Assembly: GCF_014651935.1 (NCBI RefSeq)
Contig: NZ_BMXV01000004.1
Coordinates: forward strand, 186,001 to 250,000
Source: Marinobacter zhanjiangensis
Lineage (GTDB): Bacteria > Pseudomonadota > Gammaproteobacteria > Pseudomonadales > Oleiphilaceae
DNA length: 64,000 nucleotides
Direction of reading: 5' to 3'
Numbering within the stretch: the first letter of the stretch is position 1; every line of letters begins with the position of its first letter. A model generated the notes under the pieces. That model was not told the origin of the DNA, did no database searches, and saw only the letters and a list, made by a program, of their open reading frames with translations. Of this stretch, positions 18,415-27,900 are shown piece after piece. A program made the position numbers and the translations under genes.

Positions 18415-19302
18415 TCAACCCTTTTTCTGGGCTTCCATCAGGTTGGTGATTTCCTGCTGGCCCTGGGCGCCGCCCATGCCAGGCACCTGGTCGCCGGTGC
18501 GGTCGGAAATCTCGGCAAAACGGGCGGCGATCTGGTCGGCCGCGTCCTCGTCATCACCGATATAGACACCCTTGGTCAGGGTGATATGGGCGGTTTCAAA
18601 GGAACCGGCACCCGCGGCCAGGATGGTGCGGGTCGGTGCGTCTTCGGAGCACAGGAAGACCACGCCCGGCGAAACGGTCTCCGGCTTCAGCTTGTCCAGC
18701 ACCTCCTGGGGCAGCACGCCTTCGGTCATCTGGGTGGCGGCGGTGGGAGCCAGAGAGTTTACCCGGATGTTGTACTTCTGCCCTTCCAGAGCCAGCGTTT
18801 GCATCAGGCCCACTACCGCCAGCTTGGCAGCGCCATAGTTGGACTGGCCGAAGTTGCCGAACAGGCCGGACGACGACGTGGTCATCACGATGCGGCCATA
18901 CTGCTGGTTGCGCATGATTTCCCACACTGCCCTGGTGCAGTTCACCGAGCCAATCAGGTGCACATCCAGCACCTTGGTGAAGTCATCCAGTTCCATCTTG
19001 GCAAAGGTCTTGTCCTTCAGGATGCCGGCGTTGTTCACCAGGATATCCACCCGGCCCCACTGGTCCATCACCTTGCTGACCATGGTTTCCACGGCGGCAT
19101 AATCCGACACGGAACAGGCGTGGCTTAAGGCCTCGCCGCCAGCAGCACGGATCTCCTCCGCCACCGCTTCCGCGGGCTCCGCGCCCAGGTCATTGACAAC
19201 AATTTTGGCGCCACGGGCTGCCAGTGCGAGGGCGTGGCAGCGACCGAGGCCACCGCCGGCACCGGTGACGATGGCGACCTGGTCGTTGAGTTGGATGGTC
19301 AT
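18415..19302 (-). CDS. Short-chain dehydrogenase, (3R)-hydroxyacyl-CoA dehydrogenase-like
   Basis: The 295-residue SDR has TGAGGGLGRCHALALAARGA at 14-33, NNAG near 95, and the catalytic YGAAK with an upstream serine (TTSSSGLFGNFGQSNYGAAK). The length, the long C-terminal tail and the GLGRCHALALAARGA wording resemble the dehydrogenase half of peroxisomal multifunctional enzyme 2 (HSD17B4). A role in beta-oxidation of 3-hydroxyacyl-CoA is therefore likely. It lies 102 nt before the P450 fusion on the same strand, so the two could share a fatty-acid theme. Confidence 0.87.
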   Translation of the reverse strand: MTIQLNDQVAIVTGAGGGLGRCHALALAARGAKIVVNDLGAEPAEAVAEEIRAAGGEALSHACSVSDYAAVETMVSKVMDQWGRVDILVNNAGILKDKTFAKMELDDFTKVLDVHLIGSVNCTRAVWEIMRNQQYGRIVMTTSSSGLFGNFGQSNYGAAKLAVVGLMQTLALEGQKYNIRVNSLAPTAATQMTEGVLPQEVLDKLKPETVSPGVVFLCSEDAPTRTILAAGAGSFETAHITLTKGVYIGDDEDAADQIAARFAEISDRTGDQVPGMGGAQGQQEITNLMEAQKKG

Positions 19303-19379
19303 GCTTGGTACTCCTGAATTGTTGTGTTTCCGGGTGGTTGAAAAGAAGGTCGAGTATAGAGGTATGAAAAGACTCTGTC

Positions 19380-20684
19380 TTATATGAAGGCCATTTGCAG
19401 TTTCCCTGCCTGGGCTCTCACGCCTTCCAGAATGGGTTCGCTGATATGAGGCGGGAAGTCCTCTGGCAATTGTGCCACCACCGCTTCAATGGCAGGGTCG
19501 GTCTGTTCGGTGACTTCATTCATCAGTCTCCTGGCCTGTACTTCCGAGAAACCAACATGCCGTGCGGTGCTGAGGAAGTGGCGTGGTTCGATCCGCGACC
19601 AGTGATAATGACGATTCCGGCCCTTAAGAGACATGGCCATTTTTGCCCTGTTGGCAGGCAGGCTCCCATGGGCCATTAATGGGTAAGCGGAGATGACGTC
19701 GTAAAACGGGGTCATACGGAATGAAGAGCCAGGTTCAATAAACAGGCTGAAGTTTTTGGCATGACCATCAATAGCCGCAAGCAGCCAGAACAGGATCTGT
19801 GCCTTGAAGAACCGCGCACGGTCGCCGTTGGGTTGCTGGGAACCCAGCAGGAGCTCCATGCCGTCGCGAATGCCGGGACCACCTTCGTTTTCATATTTGA
19901 ATGCGGGTGCAATGCCAAGGGCCTGACAAAAGTCCTCTTGGGGCAAACGTATTAACCATGAGCCATCCGTCGACCATCGTCTGTCAAAGCGCTCCACGAC
20001 CAGCACGGTCTGCTGGCCGAATTGCGCCAGGTTGGAGTTGGTAGTCCGTAAGCCGAATGCGGCCAGCAGACGGAGACAAAGCCACTCGTTTTCGCTGCTT
20101 TCCCGCAGGTCGATATTGCTGTGATCCAGATAGCCGATAGGCAATTTGAAAATATGACTGGTCGGTGTGCTTCCAGTAGGGCGATGCCATTGCCCCTTAT
20201 GCCATAGTAATGCCGTTTTTTCCTGAGCGCCGGCCAGGGAGATACGAAAATCGTGGTCCCGGTCCATACCCAGCGGGGCCCCCTGATAGCTTTTCAGGAT
20301 ACGCTCAATCTCACGGTCATTGACCGGCTCGGACGTTATAGCGGTGACGTCGGGCACTGTCTGGTTTTCGGGATAGAGCTGGATGGCGCCAATACAATCA
20401 CGGCCAACACTGGCCAGCAGATCGAAAGGGTGGCTGGTGGGCGCCTGGAACCTGGCCTGCATACGGGTCCGGATGGCCTCGGAGTCCGGCAGCAGGTTGT
20501 CAAAGAAGTTGTAAACCCGTTCGCCCTTATACAGTCTGGAAGACAGAGGCAGAGACAGGGAGATGGCCCGTGCTCCGGGCTGCTCCAGCCAACCGGGATG
20601 ATACTGGAAGCTCATGGCGCCGGAGCTCTCGAGAGTCAGGTGACCAACCTCCACGCCGTTCATGGCAACGGTGAGTCTCGCCAT
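19380..20684 (-). CDS. hipA: HipA toxin kinase (type II toxin-antitoxin)
   Basis: The 434-residue protein is full length and closely resembles E. coli HipA, the Ser/Thr kinase that phosphorylates GltX and causes persistence. Visible features are FFDNLLPDSEAIRTRM near 60-75, the autophosphorylation loop RISLAGAQEKTALL near residue 150, the catalytic DGHAKNFSLF near 307-316 and the metal-binding FYDVISAYP near 330. Glycine 22, whose change gives the E. coli hipA7 allele, is retained. It follows hipB with a 3-nt gap. Local GC is lower than in the flanking metabolic genes. Confidence 0.95.
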   Translation of the reverse strand: MARLTVAMNGVEVGHLTLESSGAMSFQYHPGWLEQPGARAISLSLPLSSRLYKGERVYNFFDNLLPDSEAIRTRMQARFQAPTSHPFDLLASVGRDCIGAIQLYPENQTVPDVTAITSEPVNDREIERILKSYQGAPLGMDRDHDFRISLAGAQEKTALLWHKGQWHRPTGSTPTSHIFKLPIGYLDHSNIDLRESSENEWLCLRLLAAFGLRTTNSNLAQFGQQTVLVVERFDRRWSTDGSWLIRLPQEDFCQALGIAPAFKYENEGGPGIRDGMELLLGSQQPNGDRARFFKAQILFWLLAAIDGHAKNFSLFIEPGSSFRMTPFYDVISAYPLMAHGSLPANRAKMAMSLKGRNRHYHWSRIEPRHFLSTARHVGFSEVQARRLMNEVTEQTDPAIEAVVAQLPEDFPPHISEPILEGVRAQAGKLQMAFI

Positions 20685-20687
20685 TCG

Positions 20688-20936
20688 TTACCACTCCTGT
20701 TTCCAGCCGGTTCCAGCAGGTGACTGATTACGCTCGGTAATACTCAGTTCGAGATTGAGGGCGGACAGTAGCCGGAACAGGGTCTCGACCCGGCTCTTTT
20801 CCGGGTGGTTTTCGAAACTGGACACTGTGTTCTGCTTGATGCCGACCAGCTCAGCCACTGACTGCTGGCTAAGGTTATGGTCTACCCTGGCATTCCGTAT
20901 GGCCTGGGCCAGCAATTCCGGCGATGTGATCTTCAT
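20688..20936 (-). CDS. hipB: HipB antitoxin, Xre-family repressor
   Basis: The 82-residue protein is a single helix-turn-helix domain: LAQAIRNARVDHNLSQQSVAELVGIKQNTVSSFEN, then HPEKSRVETLFRLLSALNLELSI, which is the HipB/Xre pattern. It should neutralise HipA and repress its own promoter by binding the inverted repeats just upstream. The C-terminal tail (TERNQSPAGTGWKQEW) ends in tryptophan, like E. coli HipB, whose C-terminal tryptophan contacts HipA. Its Shine-Dalgarno sequence lies inside the first operator. Confidence 0.94.
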   Translation of the reverse strand: MKITSPELLAQAIRNARVDHNLSQQSVAELVGIKQNTVSSFENHPEKSRVETLFRLLSALNLELSITERNQSPAGTGWKQEW

Positions 20937-20938
20937 AA

Positions 20939-21014
20939 TTACCCCCTGTAGCGGATAAACAGAACATTATCCCCTGCAGAGGGTAAAGTCAATGTTATCC
21001 TCTATAGGGGGTAA
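20939..21014. promoter_or_regulatory. Three HipB-type operators at exact 28-bp spacing
   Basis: Three 20-bp inverted repeats start at 20939, 20967 and 20995. They read TTACCC-N8-GGATAA, TTATCC-N8-GGGTAA and TTATCC-N8-GGGTAA. Each fits the known E. coli HipB consensus TATCC-N8-GGATA apart from one half-site base. The pitch between neighbouring operators is exactly 28 bp. The first lies 2 nt from the hipB start codon and covers its ribosome-binding site. The second covers the probable -10 region. Confidence 0.88.
20966..20992 (-). promoter_or_regulatory. Probable hipBA promoter
   Basis: On the minus strand TTGACT (20992-20987, five of six matches to the -35 consensus) is followed after 15 nt by GATAAT (20971-20966, five of six). 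The spacer is short. The -10 and spacer coincide with the second HipB operator, so autorepression by occlusion is expected. Confidence 0.55.
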
Positions 21015-21049
21015 AATGTGCTAGTCGTCTGTGCGCAGACTCCTGGTTG

Positions 21050-21160
21050 TCAGTGCTGCCACAACTGCTCTGCCAATCCCGACGCCCGCACTACCCGCTG
21101 CGCCACGCTTTCCTTCAGCACGGACTCATCCCCTGCAATCAGGCTGAACCAGTGCCGGGC
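21050..21160 (-). pseudogene. recD 3'-end remnant (direct repeat of 22745-22852)
   Basis: From 21059 to 21160 the sequence matches recD at 22751-22852 without gaps in 92 of 102 positions by eye. On the minus strand it still reads ARHWFSLIAGDESVLKESVA and onward to LAEQLWQH and a TGA at 21050. That differs from the real RecD in only two residues before the end, so most changes are silent. The match breaks off at about 21161, then resumes faintly (ctcccgtgtca) after an apparent deletion of about 20 nt. This is a fragment of a recD 3' end from a related lineage, left by an insertion event. Confidence 0.85.
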
Positions 21161-21302
21161 ACACTAGCTCCCGTGTCATGGCATCCTCAATCTCCTCCTG
21201 TTCATGTATGTGTCTGTTGACCAGTGCGGAAGAAACTGGGTAATCTACTATCTTGATACTATCGGATGGGTATCAATTCACTACATTAAACAAGGATGTG
21301 TT

Positions 21303-22238
21303 ATGTCTGCTTCATTGCCTCTCTACGCTCAACCCTTTGTCTCGCCGTTCCAGAACACTTATTTTCAACGCAGATTAAAAGCCCGGTTAGATAATCAAAC
21401 CGATCTCAATAAACTCTTCAAAGCGATTGACTCGGATTTTGACCTCCATGGAGCAGGTGTAGTCTATATTGACTCCAGAGGTACGATGGTAACGCTGCGC
21501 GAGTTTGAGCCCATATGTCAGATTAAGCCGGTAAAAGTTGTTCTGATTGAACCTATGAGTACCAGGCCAACTGCTGAAGTGATAGGTGACATCAAAGCTG
21601 GTAAAAGAGAGTCGAAGCTTGCCCAGGAACTTTTGAATGCAGGCCTATCCTGCGGTGCTGCGGTCCTTGGGTGGGCGGCTGTTATCGTGTCAACCGGGGC
21701 GATTCCGGTTACTGGTGGCACCAGCACGGCCGTATCTGTAATAAGTTATTCGGCAGCAGCTGCTGGAACTGCTCAGTGCGCGAATGGTGTCGCACGCTCA
21801 TGGACTGAACATTCGAATCCTGAGGCTCTCGACGAATTCGATAATCAAGAATGGTATCAATATACCCAAACCGCCCTCGATGTTATTTCGGTTGGTGGTG
21901 CGGTGGTAAGTGGTGCTGTTACAGTGAGGTTGGTTATGAGGCTGAGGTCGCAACAGCATTCGTTAAGAGAAATTCTTTATAATAAGCTTAATCGTCAACA
22001 GAGAAAGCGTCTTACCGAAGAGCTCATCGAAATGAACCAGCCAGGTATTTCGGCAAAAATGAGGAAGCATGCCCAAAGACACGGTTTGCTGCCAAAAAGG
22101 TATAGCCACACAGATATATCGAGAACAGCTCTTGTTAAAATAAAGGAATCGTTGTCTGGAACATTGTCCCTGACTGGTAGCGCTACATCTGGTGTTATTT
22201 CTCAGATTATGATCGGTATATACAGGGAGTACGACTGA
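21303..22238 (+). CDS. Unknown protein with Gly/Ala-rich hydrophobic core; candidate toxin/effector
   Basis: The start at 21303 follows AAGGATG; an earlier in-frame ATG at 21204 lacks support. The 311-residue product has no signal peptide. Residues 1-100 are mixed polar, starting MSASLPLYAQPFVSPFQNTY, with HGAGVVYIDSRGTMVTLREF near 44-63. Residues 109-161 form a hydrophobic Gly/Ala/Ser-rich stretch (GLSCGAAVLGWAAVIVSTGA), and a second one lies at about 193-215. The C-terminal third is basic (NRQQRKRLTEELIEMNQPG). It resembles proteins I recall from pseudomonads under a misleading 'NAD synthetase' label; I could not check this. Its codon use is AT-richer than the flanking genes. Its stop overlaps the next gene's start. 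Function is not established. Confidence 0.8.
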   Translation: MSASLPLYAQPFVSPFQNTYFQRRLKARLDNQTDLNKLFKAIDSDFDLHGAGVVYIDSRGTMVTLREFEPICQIKPVKVVLIEPMSTRPTAEVIGDIKAGKRESKLAQELLNAGLSCGAAVLGWAAVIVSTGAIPVTGGTSTAVSVISYSAAAAGTAQCANGVARSWTEHSNPEALDEFDNQEWYQYTQTALDVISVGGAVVSGAVTVRLVMRLRSQQHSLREILYNKLNRQQRKRLTEELIEMNQPGISAKMRKHAQRHGLLPKRYSHTDISRTALVKIKESLSGTLSLTGSATSGVISQIMIGIYREYD

Positions 22239-22714
22239 TGGGTTCTGATGGGGGTGGGTTGTTCCGGGCACTTGTCCCGGCCGGGAGTTTCAGGCTTATT
22301 TTTTCAATAATCTGCTCTGTTATTGCCCTGGTTTCAGCGTGTGCTTTGGCTATTTTGGTGTTCGGCCAGGAGTTGGATGGCGACTTCTTGTCGAAGATAA
22401 TTTTGGTGGTTTTTTTTATTGGGGTCTTTCTTGTAGTTCACCCTAACTTCAGGTTAACCCGGGGGGCGAAATGGCCGCTGACTTATATGTCAGTGCTCTT
22501 GTTGTTATGTATTTTGCTGACACTGGCCACTCTTGTCTGGTCGTATGTCCATGATATAAGGGATATTTATGTTGGTGGACTCGTAGGCTTGATTGCTGGC
22601 GTAGTCGGGCTTTGGGGCTATAGGTCAAAGTCCGTGGAAAAACTGAGGGCACACTTTGCTCAAATTTGGCAGGACGAGTATCGAAGGAGAGAGTATTTGC
22701 GAAATGGCAAGTGA
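22238..22714 (+). CDS. Four-helix membrane protein of unknown function; candidate immunity partner
   Basis: The 158-residue product has four hydrophobic helices at about residues 16-38, 47-64, 80-101 and 107-124, then a charged C-terminal tail (KSVEKLRAHFAQIWQDEYRR) expected in the cytosol. The ATG shares one base with the TGA of the upstream gene (TGATG) and follows GGGAG, so the two proteins are made together. A small inner-membrane protein coupled to a hydrophobic partner fits an immunity protein against a membrane-active toxin, but this is inference from layout. It ends 30 nt before the convergent recD stop. Confidence 0.78.
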   Translation: MGSDGGGLFRALVPAGSFRLIFSIICSVIALVSACALAILVFGQELDGDFLSKIILVVFFIGVFLVVHPNFRLTRGAKWPLTYMSVLLLLCILLTLATLVWSYVHDIRDIYVGGLVGLIAGVVGLWGYRSKSVEKLRAHFAQIWQDEYRRREYLRNGK

Positions 22715-22744
22715 TCAGAGGCTCCATAGCCTTCTCGCCCCCAA

Positions 22745-24994
22745 CTAATCCCACAACCGCTCCGCCAACCCCGAAGCCCTTACCACCCGCTGCGCCACGC
22801 TTTCCTTCAGCACCGCCTCATCCCCGGCAATCAGGCTGAACCAGTGCCGGGCGCGGGTGATGCCGGTGTAGACCAGTTCCCGGGTCAGTACCGGGCTGAG
22901 GCGGTCCGGCAGTACCAGGCAGGTGTGGGTGAACTCCGAGCCCTGGGACTTGTGCACGGTCATGGCATAGACCGTTTCCAGCTGTTGCAGACGGCTGGGG
23001 GAGATCCAGCGGATGTTGTCGGTGCCGTCGCTGGCGGGGAAAGCGACCCGCAGGGTGGGCTTGGGCTGGCCATTCTCGTCGGTGTTCCAGGGCAGGCTGA
23101 AGGTGATGCCGATGTCGCCGTTCATCAGGCCCAGGTTGTAGTCGTTGCCGGTGACCAGCACGGGGCGGCCGGCGTACCAGCCCTCCGCCCGGGGGATCAG
23201 TTTCTGCTCCAGCAGCTGGTGGGCGATCAGGTCATTGAGGACTTCCACGCCCCAGGGGCCCTTGCGCAGGGCGCAGAGGACCTGGAAATCACTGAAGTCC
23301 GCCAGCACCTGCCGGGCCAGGGTGTCCCAGTCAGCGAGTGGGCTGTGGGTGCTCAGGGTGTGGTCGCGCATGCGGGTCAGGTAGTGGCGATAGCCCACGG
23401 GTGGTGGCAGGGTCTGGCCATTGACCAGCCGGCCTTCGCCATGGTTGTGAAACGCTGCAGGTGTTCCGGTTTCCGTGTGATGGCAGATCAGCCTCTGCGC
23501 GTCCTCGAGACCCGGACCAGCGGACAGTATGGCCACATCCTCAAAGTCACCCCGGCGAGCTTTCGCCAGCAGGCTGTCATCCAGGGCGTTGGTGTTTACC
23601 GCATCCGCCAGCTTGCGGATGCCGCTGTCCTGATGAAACCGGTAGCTCTTGCGCAGCATGGCCACCGCCTGATCCATGGCGCTGCCGTTGTCATCCCGCA
23701 GTGTGCCGGGTACCTGTGCACCGGTAATGGTGGCCAGCCAGTTCGCGGTTTCAGGGGTGTAGTGGGCCGGACCGGCACGCTGGCAGAGTTCCCCCAGCAC
23801 TGCGCCGGCATCCACCGAGGCCAGCTGGTCCCGGTCCCCCAGCAGGATCAGCTGGGCGCGCGCGGGCAGGGCGTTGATGACCGATGCCATCAGGTCCACA
23901 TCCACCATGGAGGCTTCGTCGATCACCAGAATATCCACCAGCAGCGGGTTGTCCCGGTTATGTCGGAACTGGCGGGAATCCGGCCGGCTACCCAGTAGCC
24001 GGTGCAGAGTGGTGACCCGGGTGGGAATGTCCTGCTGGTCGACCTGGCCAGGCAGGTTTTCCAGCGGTAGCCGGCTGACGGCGCCGCCGATGGATTCGTT
24101 GAGTCGTGCCGCCGCCTTGCCGGTGGGGGCCGCCAGGCGGATGCGGTACTTGCGTCCCTGGCGCTCGGGAGATACGCCAGCCACCGCCTGCAGGGCAGCC
24201 AGCAGGTTGACCACGGTGGTGGTCTTGCCGGTGCCGGGGCCGCCGGTGATGACCGCAAAGCGGTTGCGGGCCGCCAGGGCGCAGGCCAGTTTCTGGTAGT
24301 CCACCTCGTCCTTCGGGGGAAACAGGGTGTCCAGCGCAGAGTGCAGGGTTCCGGCCTCGCTGGTCCCGGTATCCGATAGCGGCGACGACTGCTCCAGCCG
24401 ATGCCGGATACCCTCGGCAAGGCGCTGCTCATAGCGCCAGAAGCGCCGCAGGTAGAGTCGGTTGTTATCCAGCACCAGCGGGGTAGCCTGATCGCTGACA
24501 GTGGCCGCACAGGAGGCTTCCAGCACCCGCCGGCATTCCTCCAGACTGGTCCGTGCCAGCAATTGATCCGGTCGGGGCAGCGCCGGTGGTTGCTCTGTAG
24601 GCACTGCGGTTGCCGGTTCTTCCGGGGGCAGCGACAGGATCTGGCTGGCATCACCGAGCAGTGCACCGAGGTCGATGCAGACATGGCCCCGGCCCACCTG
24701 ATGGGACACCAGCGCCGCCAGCAGGATCAGCAGCGGTTCGGGGGGCTCGCCCTGCTCCTCGCTGAGGCTGCGGATCAGGCATGCGAACTCCCGGTCCAGG
24801 GGGCGGATCCAGCCCTCTTCCTGCCAGCCGGCCAGCAGCTGTTCCATGCCGTCCGGGTCCGCGAACGGCGCTGCGGCATCGACTGTTGGAACGGTTGTTG
24901 TGGATGGCGTCGGGGCCATCGGAGGAGACTCGTCTGTTGCCTCTCCCAGATCCAGGGTTATCTGGTGGTCATGGGTGGGTTTCCGGCGGCTCAT
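22745..24994 (-). CDS. recD: Exodeoxyribonuclease V alpha subunit RecD
   Basis: RecD is the 5'-3' helicase of RecBCD. The 749-residue protein is longer than the 608 of E. coli because of an N-terminal extension rich in Pro and Thr. Motifs seen are Walker A GGPGTGKTTTVVNLLAAL near 250, Walker B VIDEASMVDVDLMASV near 355, GDRDQLASVDAGAVLGEL near 385 and AMTVHKSQGSEF near 680. The ATG overlaps the recB stop by 4 nt. Its last 100 bp are repeated at 21059-21160, which marks the 3' end as an insertion site. Confidence 0.96.
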   Translation of the reverse strand: MSRRKPTHDHQITLDLGEATDESPPMAPTPSTTTVPTVDAAAPFADPDGMEQLLAGWQEEGWIRPLDREFACLIRSLSEEQGEPPEPLLILLAALVSHQVGRGHVCIDLGALLGDASQILSLPPEEPATAVPTEQPPALPRPDQLLARTSLEECRRVLEASCAATVSDQATPLVLDNNRLYLRRFWRYEQRLAEGIRHRLEQSSPLSDTGTSEAGTLHSALDTLFPPKDEVDYQKLACALAARNRFAVITGGPGTGKTTTVVNLLAALQAVAGVSPERQGRKYRIRLAAPTGKAAARLNESIGGAVSRLPLENLPGQVDQQDIPTRVTTLHRLLGSRPDSRQFRHNRDNPLLVDILVIDEASMVDVDLMASVINALPARAQLILLGDRDQLASVDAGAVLGELCQRAGPAHYTPETANWLATITGAQVPGTLRDDNGSAMDQAVAMLRKSYRFHQDSGIRKLADAVNTNALDDSLLAKARRGDFEDVAILSAGPGLEDAQRLICHHTETGTPAAFHNHGEGRLVNGQTLPPPVGYRHYLTRMRDHTLSTHSPLADWDTLARQVLADFSDFQVLCALRKGPWGVEVLNDLIAHQLLEQKLIPRAEGWYAGRPVLVTGNDYNLGLMNGDIGITFSLPWNTDENGQPKPTLRVAFPASDGTDNIRWISPSRLQQLETVYAMTVHKSQGSEFTHTCLVLPDRLSPVLTRELVYTGITRARHWFSLIAGDEAVLKESVAQRVVRASGLAERLWD

Positions 24995-27900
24995 GCGGCT
25001 TCTCCCCGGTCGGTGTTGCCATCGAACAGGGCATCCAGAGACTCAATCAGTTGCCTTGGTGGCTTGTCAGCAAAGACGCCCGACGACGGGCTTTCGATAC
25101 CCCGCAGGAACAGATACACGGCGCCGCCGATATGGGTATCGTAGTCGTAGTCCGGTAGGCGGGCCTTGAGTAGCCGGTGCAGGGCGAGCAGGTAGAGCAC
25201 GTACTGCAGGTCGTAGCGTTTTTCCAGGATGGCTTCCCCCATGGCCTGGCGGGTGTAGGCGCTGTCGTCCTCGCCCAGGGTGTTGGACTTGTAGTCCAGC
25301 ACGTAATAGCGGCCGTTATGCTCGAACACCAGGTCGATAAACCCCTTCACCATACCGTTGAAGTCCTGCTCGTCCACCCTTGGGCGATCGGCGCCGTTGA
25401 GGGTGTGCTGGCTCACCAGGGCATCCATCCTGCGGGTGCTGACGTGACAGCTCTCGAACCAGAACTCCAGTTCCGGGCGCAGGGTGGTGAGGGATGCCAG
25501 GCTGGCGGTTTCGGTGCCGTCACGATCCAGGGGCAGTGGCTGGCGGATAATGGCCAGCAGCCATTGCTCCAGCGGCTCGACCCAGTCACTCCATCCCCGG
25601 GTACGACAACGGCGGGCAAGCTGGTCCCGCAGCCGTGCCGGGTCACTGGCGATCTCGCCCATGCCCTGGGCGGTACACCATTCCAGCAGTTCGTGCAGGA
25701 AGGTACCGGGGCCGGCACCTTTGGGGAAATGGTGCTGGTTGCGGGCCGCGGGTGTTGCGGTGGTCTGCTCCGCTGTCTGGCGGCTTTCCTCCAGCAGGTT
25801 CTGGGCTTCGGCGTCTTCCACTTCATCCACAAAGGTGATGCCCGTGCCAGTCAGGCCGGTGTATTCGATGGAGGAGTAGCTGGCGATCCACCAGTTCTCC
25901 CGAGCCTCGCGGGTGGAGACCAGCGCTGGCCCCAGGGTTTCCGGGGCGTCTTCGTGGTATTGGGTATCCTCGGCCGGGGGCAGCGGCTCGACGGTGATGG
26001 CCGGCTGGTTTTCGGCCAGCGACTGCAGGCAACGATCCAGTTCTCCGCTGGCTTCACCCTGGCCATCCAGCAGGTAACCCAGGCCGCTCAGGTGCCAGTC
26101 GGTCAGGGCGGCCGCCCCCACCCAAGTGGCGTGGCGGGCCCGGGTCAGAGCCACATACAGCTTGCGGATGTCCTCGCCGAGACGTTCCCGGTCGGCCCGG
26201 GCCACGTCCTCCGGTGCCGGATCGAACACCGTGACCAGCTGGCCGCTGTCATCGTGGTAGCGGACGAACGCCTGCTTCTGGTCCTGGGCGCGGAAAGCGG
26301 TGCCGAAAGGCAGGAACACCAGCGGGTATTCCAGGCCCTTGGACTTGTGCACGGTGATCACCTTTACCAGCCCGGCATCGCTTTCCAGGCGCAGGGTGCG
26401 GTGTTCGTCTTCGCTGTCGGCGTCCCGCAGGATCTGGGTGAAGTGGTGGACCAGGGCGTGTTCGCCATCCAGCTGCAGGCTGTCCTGTTGCAGCAGCTCG
26501 GCGATGTGGAGAATGTCCGTGAGTCGCCGCTCACCGTCCGGGCGCTGTAGCAGGCGGCCAGGCACCTCGAAGTCCATCAGGAAACGGCGCAGGGTGGGCA
26601 GTACACCCTGGCTCTGCCATTGCTGTTGATAGCCCATGAAGCGCTCGATTTCCCGCTCCAGGGCGATCTCGTCAGTGAGCAGCTGATCCAGATAGTGCCA
26701 TGGCAGCCCCAGGGTGGGCGTGGCCAATGCGGCCCGGGCCAGGGACAGTTGCCGGGGCTCGGCAAAGGCCCGCAGCCAGCAGAGCATTTCCTGGGCTTCC
26801 GGCGAGGCAAGTACCGAATCCCGGTCTGACAGGTAGACGCTGCGGACACGACGCTGGCGCAGGGCATCACGCACGGCGGAGGCTTCGTTGCGGTTGTTGA
26901 CGAGGATGGCGATATCGCCGGGCCGCACGGGGGCCAGGTCGTCCGGATTGTCGTTGGCGGCAAAGCCGGCCTGCCCGGACTGGCCCAGGGTGAGCAACCG
27001 GGCCACTTCGCTGGCGCAGGTGTCCGCCACCTGGTCCGTGGCTCTCCCTTTGGCGAGAGCCACAGGTTCACCTTTCCCATTGTCTTCGTCACTTTGCAGG
27101 GTCCAGAAGCGGAGGCTGGGCTGGGTCTCGCCCTGCACCGACCAGGTCCGTCCGGTGCCGTTGGCCTTCACCGGCTGGAAGGGTAGCGGTGTGCTGTCCC
27201 CCTTGCCGAAAAGGAACGCCCCGTCCCGGGCATGCTGGTCGCCATGCTCGAAGACCCGGTTGACCGCATCCACCATGGCTTGTGATGAACGGAAGTTGCG
27301 GCCCAGGGTATAGGTGCGGTCCTGCACGCCCCGGCGGGCTTCCAGATAGGTGTGGATATCGGCGCCCCGAAAGGCGTAGATGGCCTGCTTGGGGTCGCCG
27401 ATCATCAGCAGGCAGGTGGCCGGATCCGCATCCGCCACCCGGTAGATCCGGTCGAAGATGCGGTACTGCACCGGGTCCGTGTCCTGGAACTCGTCAATCA
27501 GCGCCGCCGGAAACTGGCGTCGAATGGTGGCGGCCAGTTGCGGGCCACGGGGGCCCTGCAGGGCGTCGTCGAGGCGGGTCAGCAGGTCGTCGAAGCCCAT
27601 CTCCGAGCGTTTCTGTTTCTCCGATTCCAGGCGCTGGCTGATCCAGTGGCTGGCATGGCGCAGGATATCCGCACGGGCGCTGGGCTGGTTCGCGCTGAAG
27701 TCCATCAGCTCGGCTATGGCAGCGAAGGCCGGGTGTTCCGGCAGCGGGCCGTCGCCTTTCACTATCTTTTCCAGGCCGTCGGGGGTCTGGTTTTTCAGGC
27801 CGGCCTTGTCCAACCCTTCCGGCAACAGGTCATCGGATGTCGCCCACGCCAGCAGGTTGTCCCAGGCGGTGACCATGGACTTGCGGCTGCTGCCGTGAAG

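Noticed and set aside
21204..21302. Longer start for the candidate toxin gene
   Set aside because: The ATG at 21204 has no ribosome-binding site, and the extra 33 residues look unlike protein of the same gene; 21303 has AAGGATG in front.
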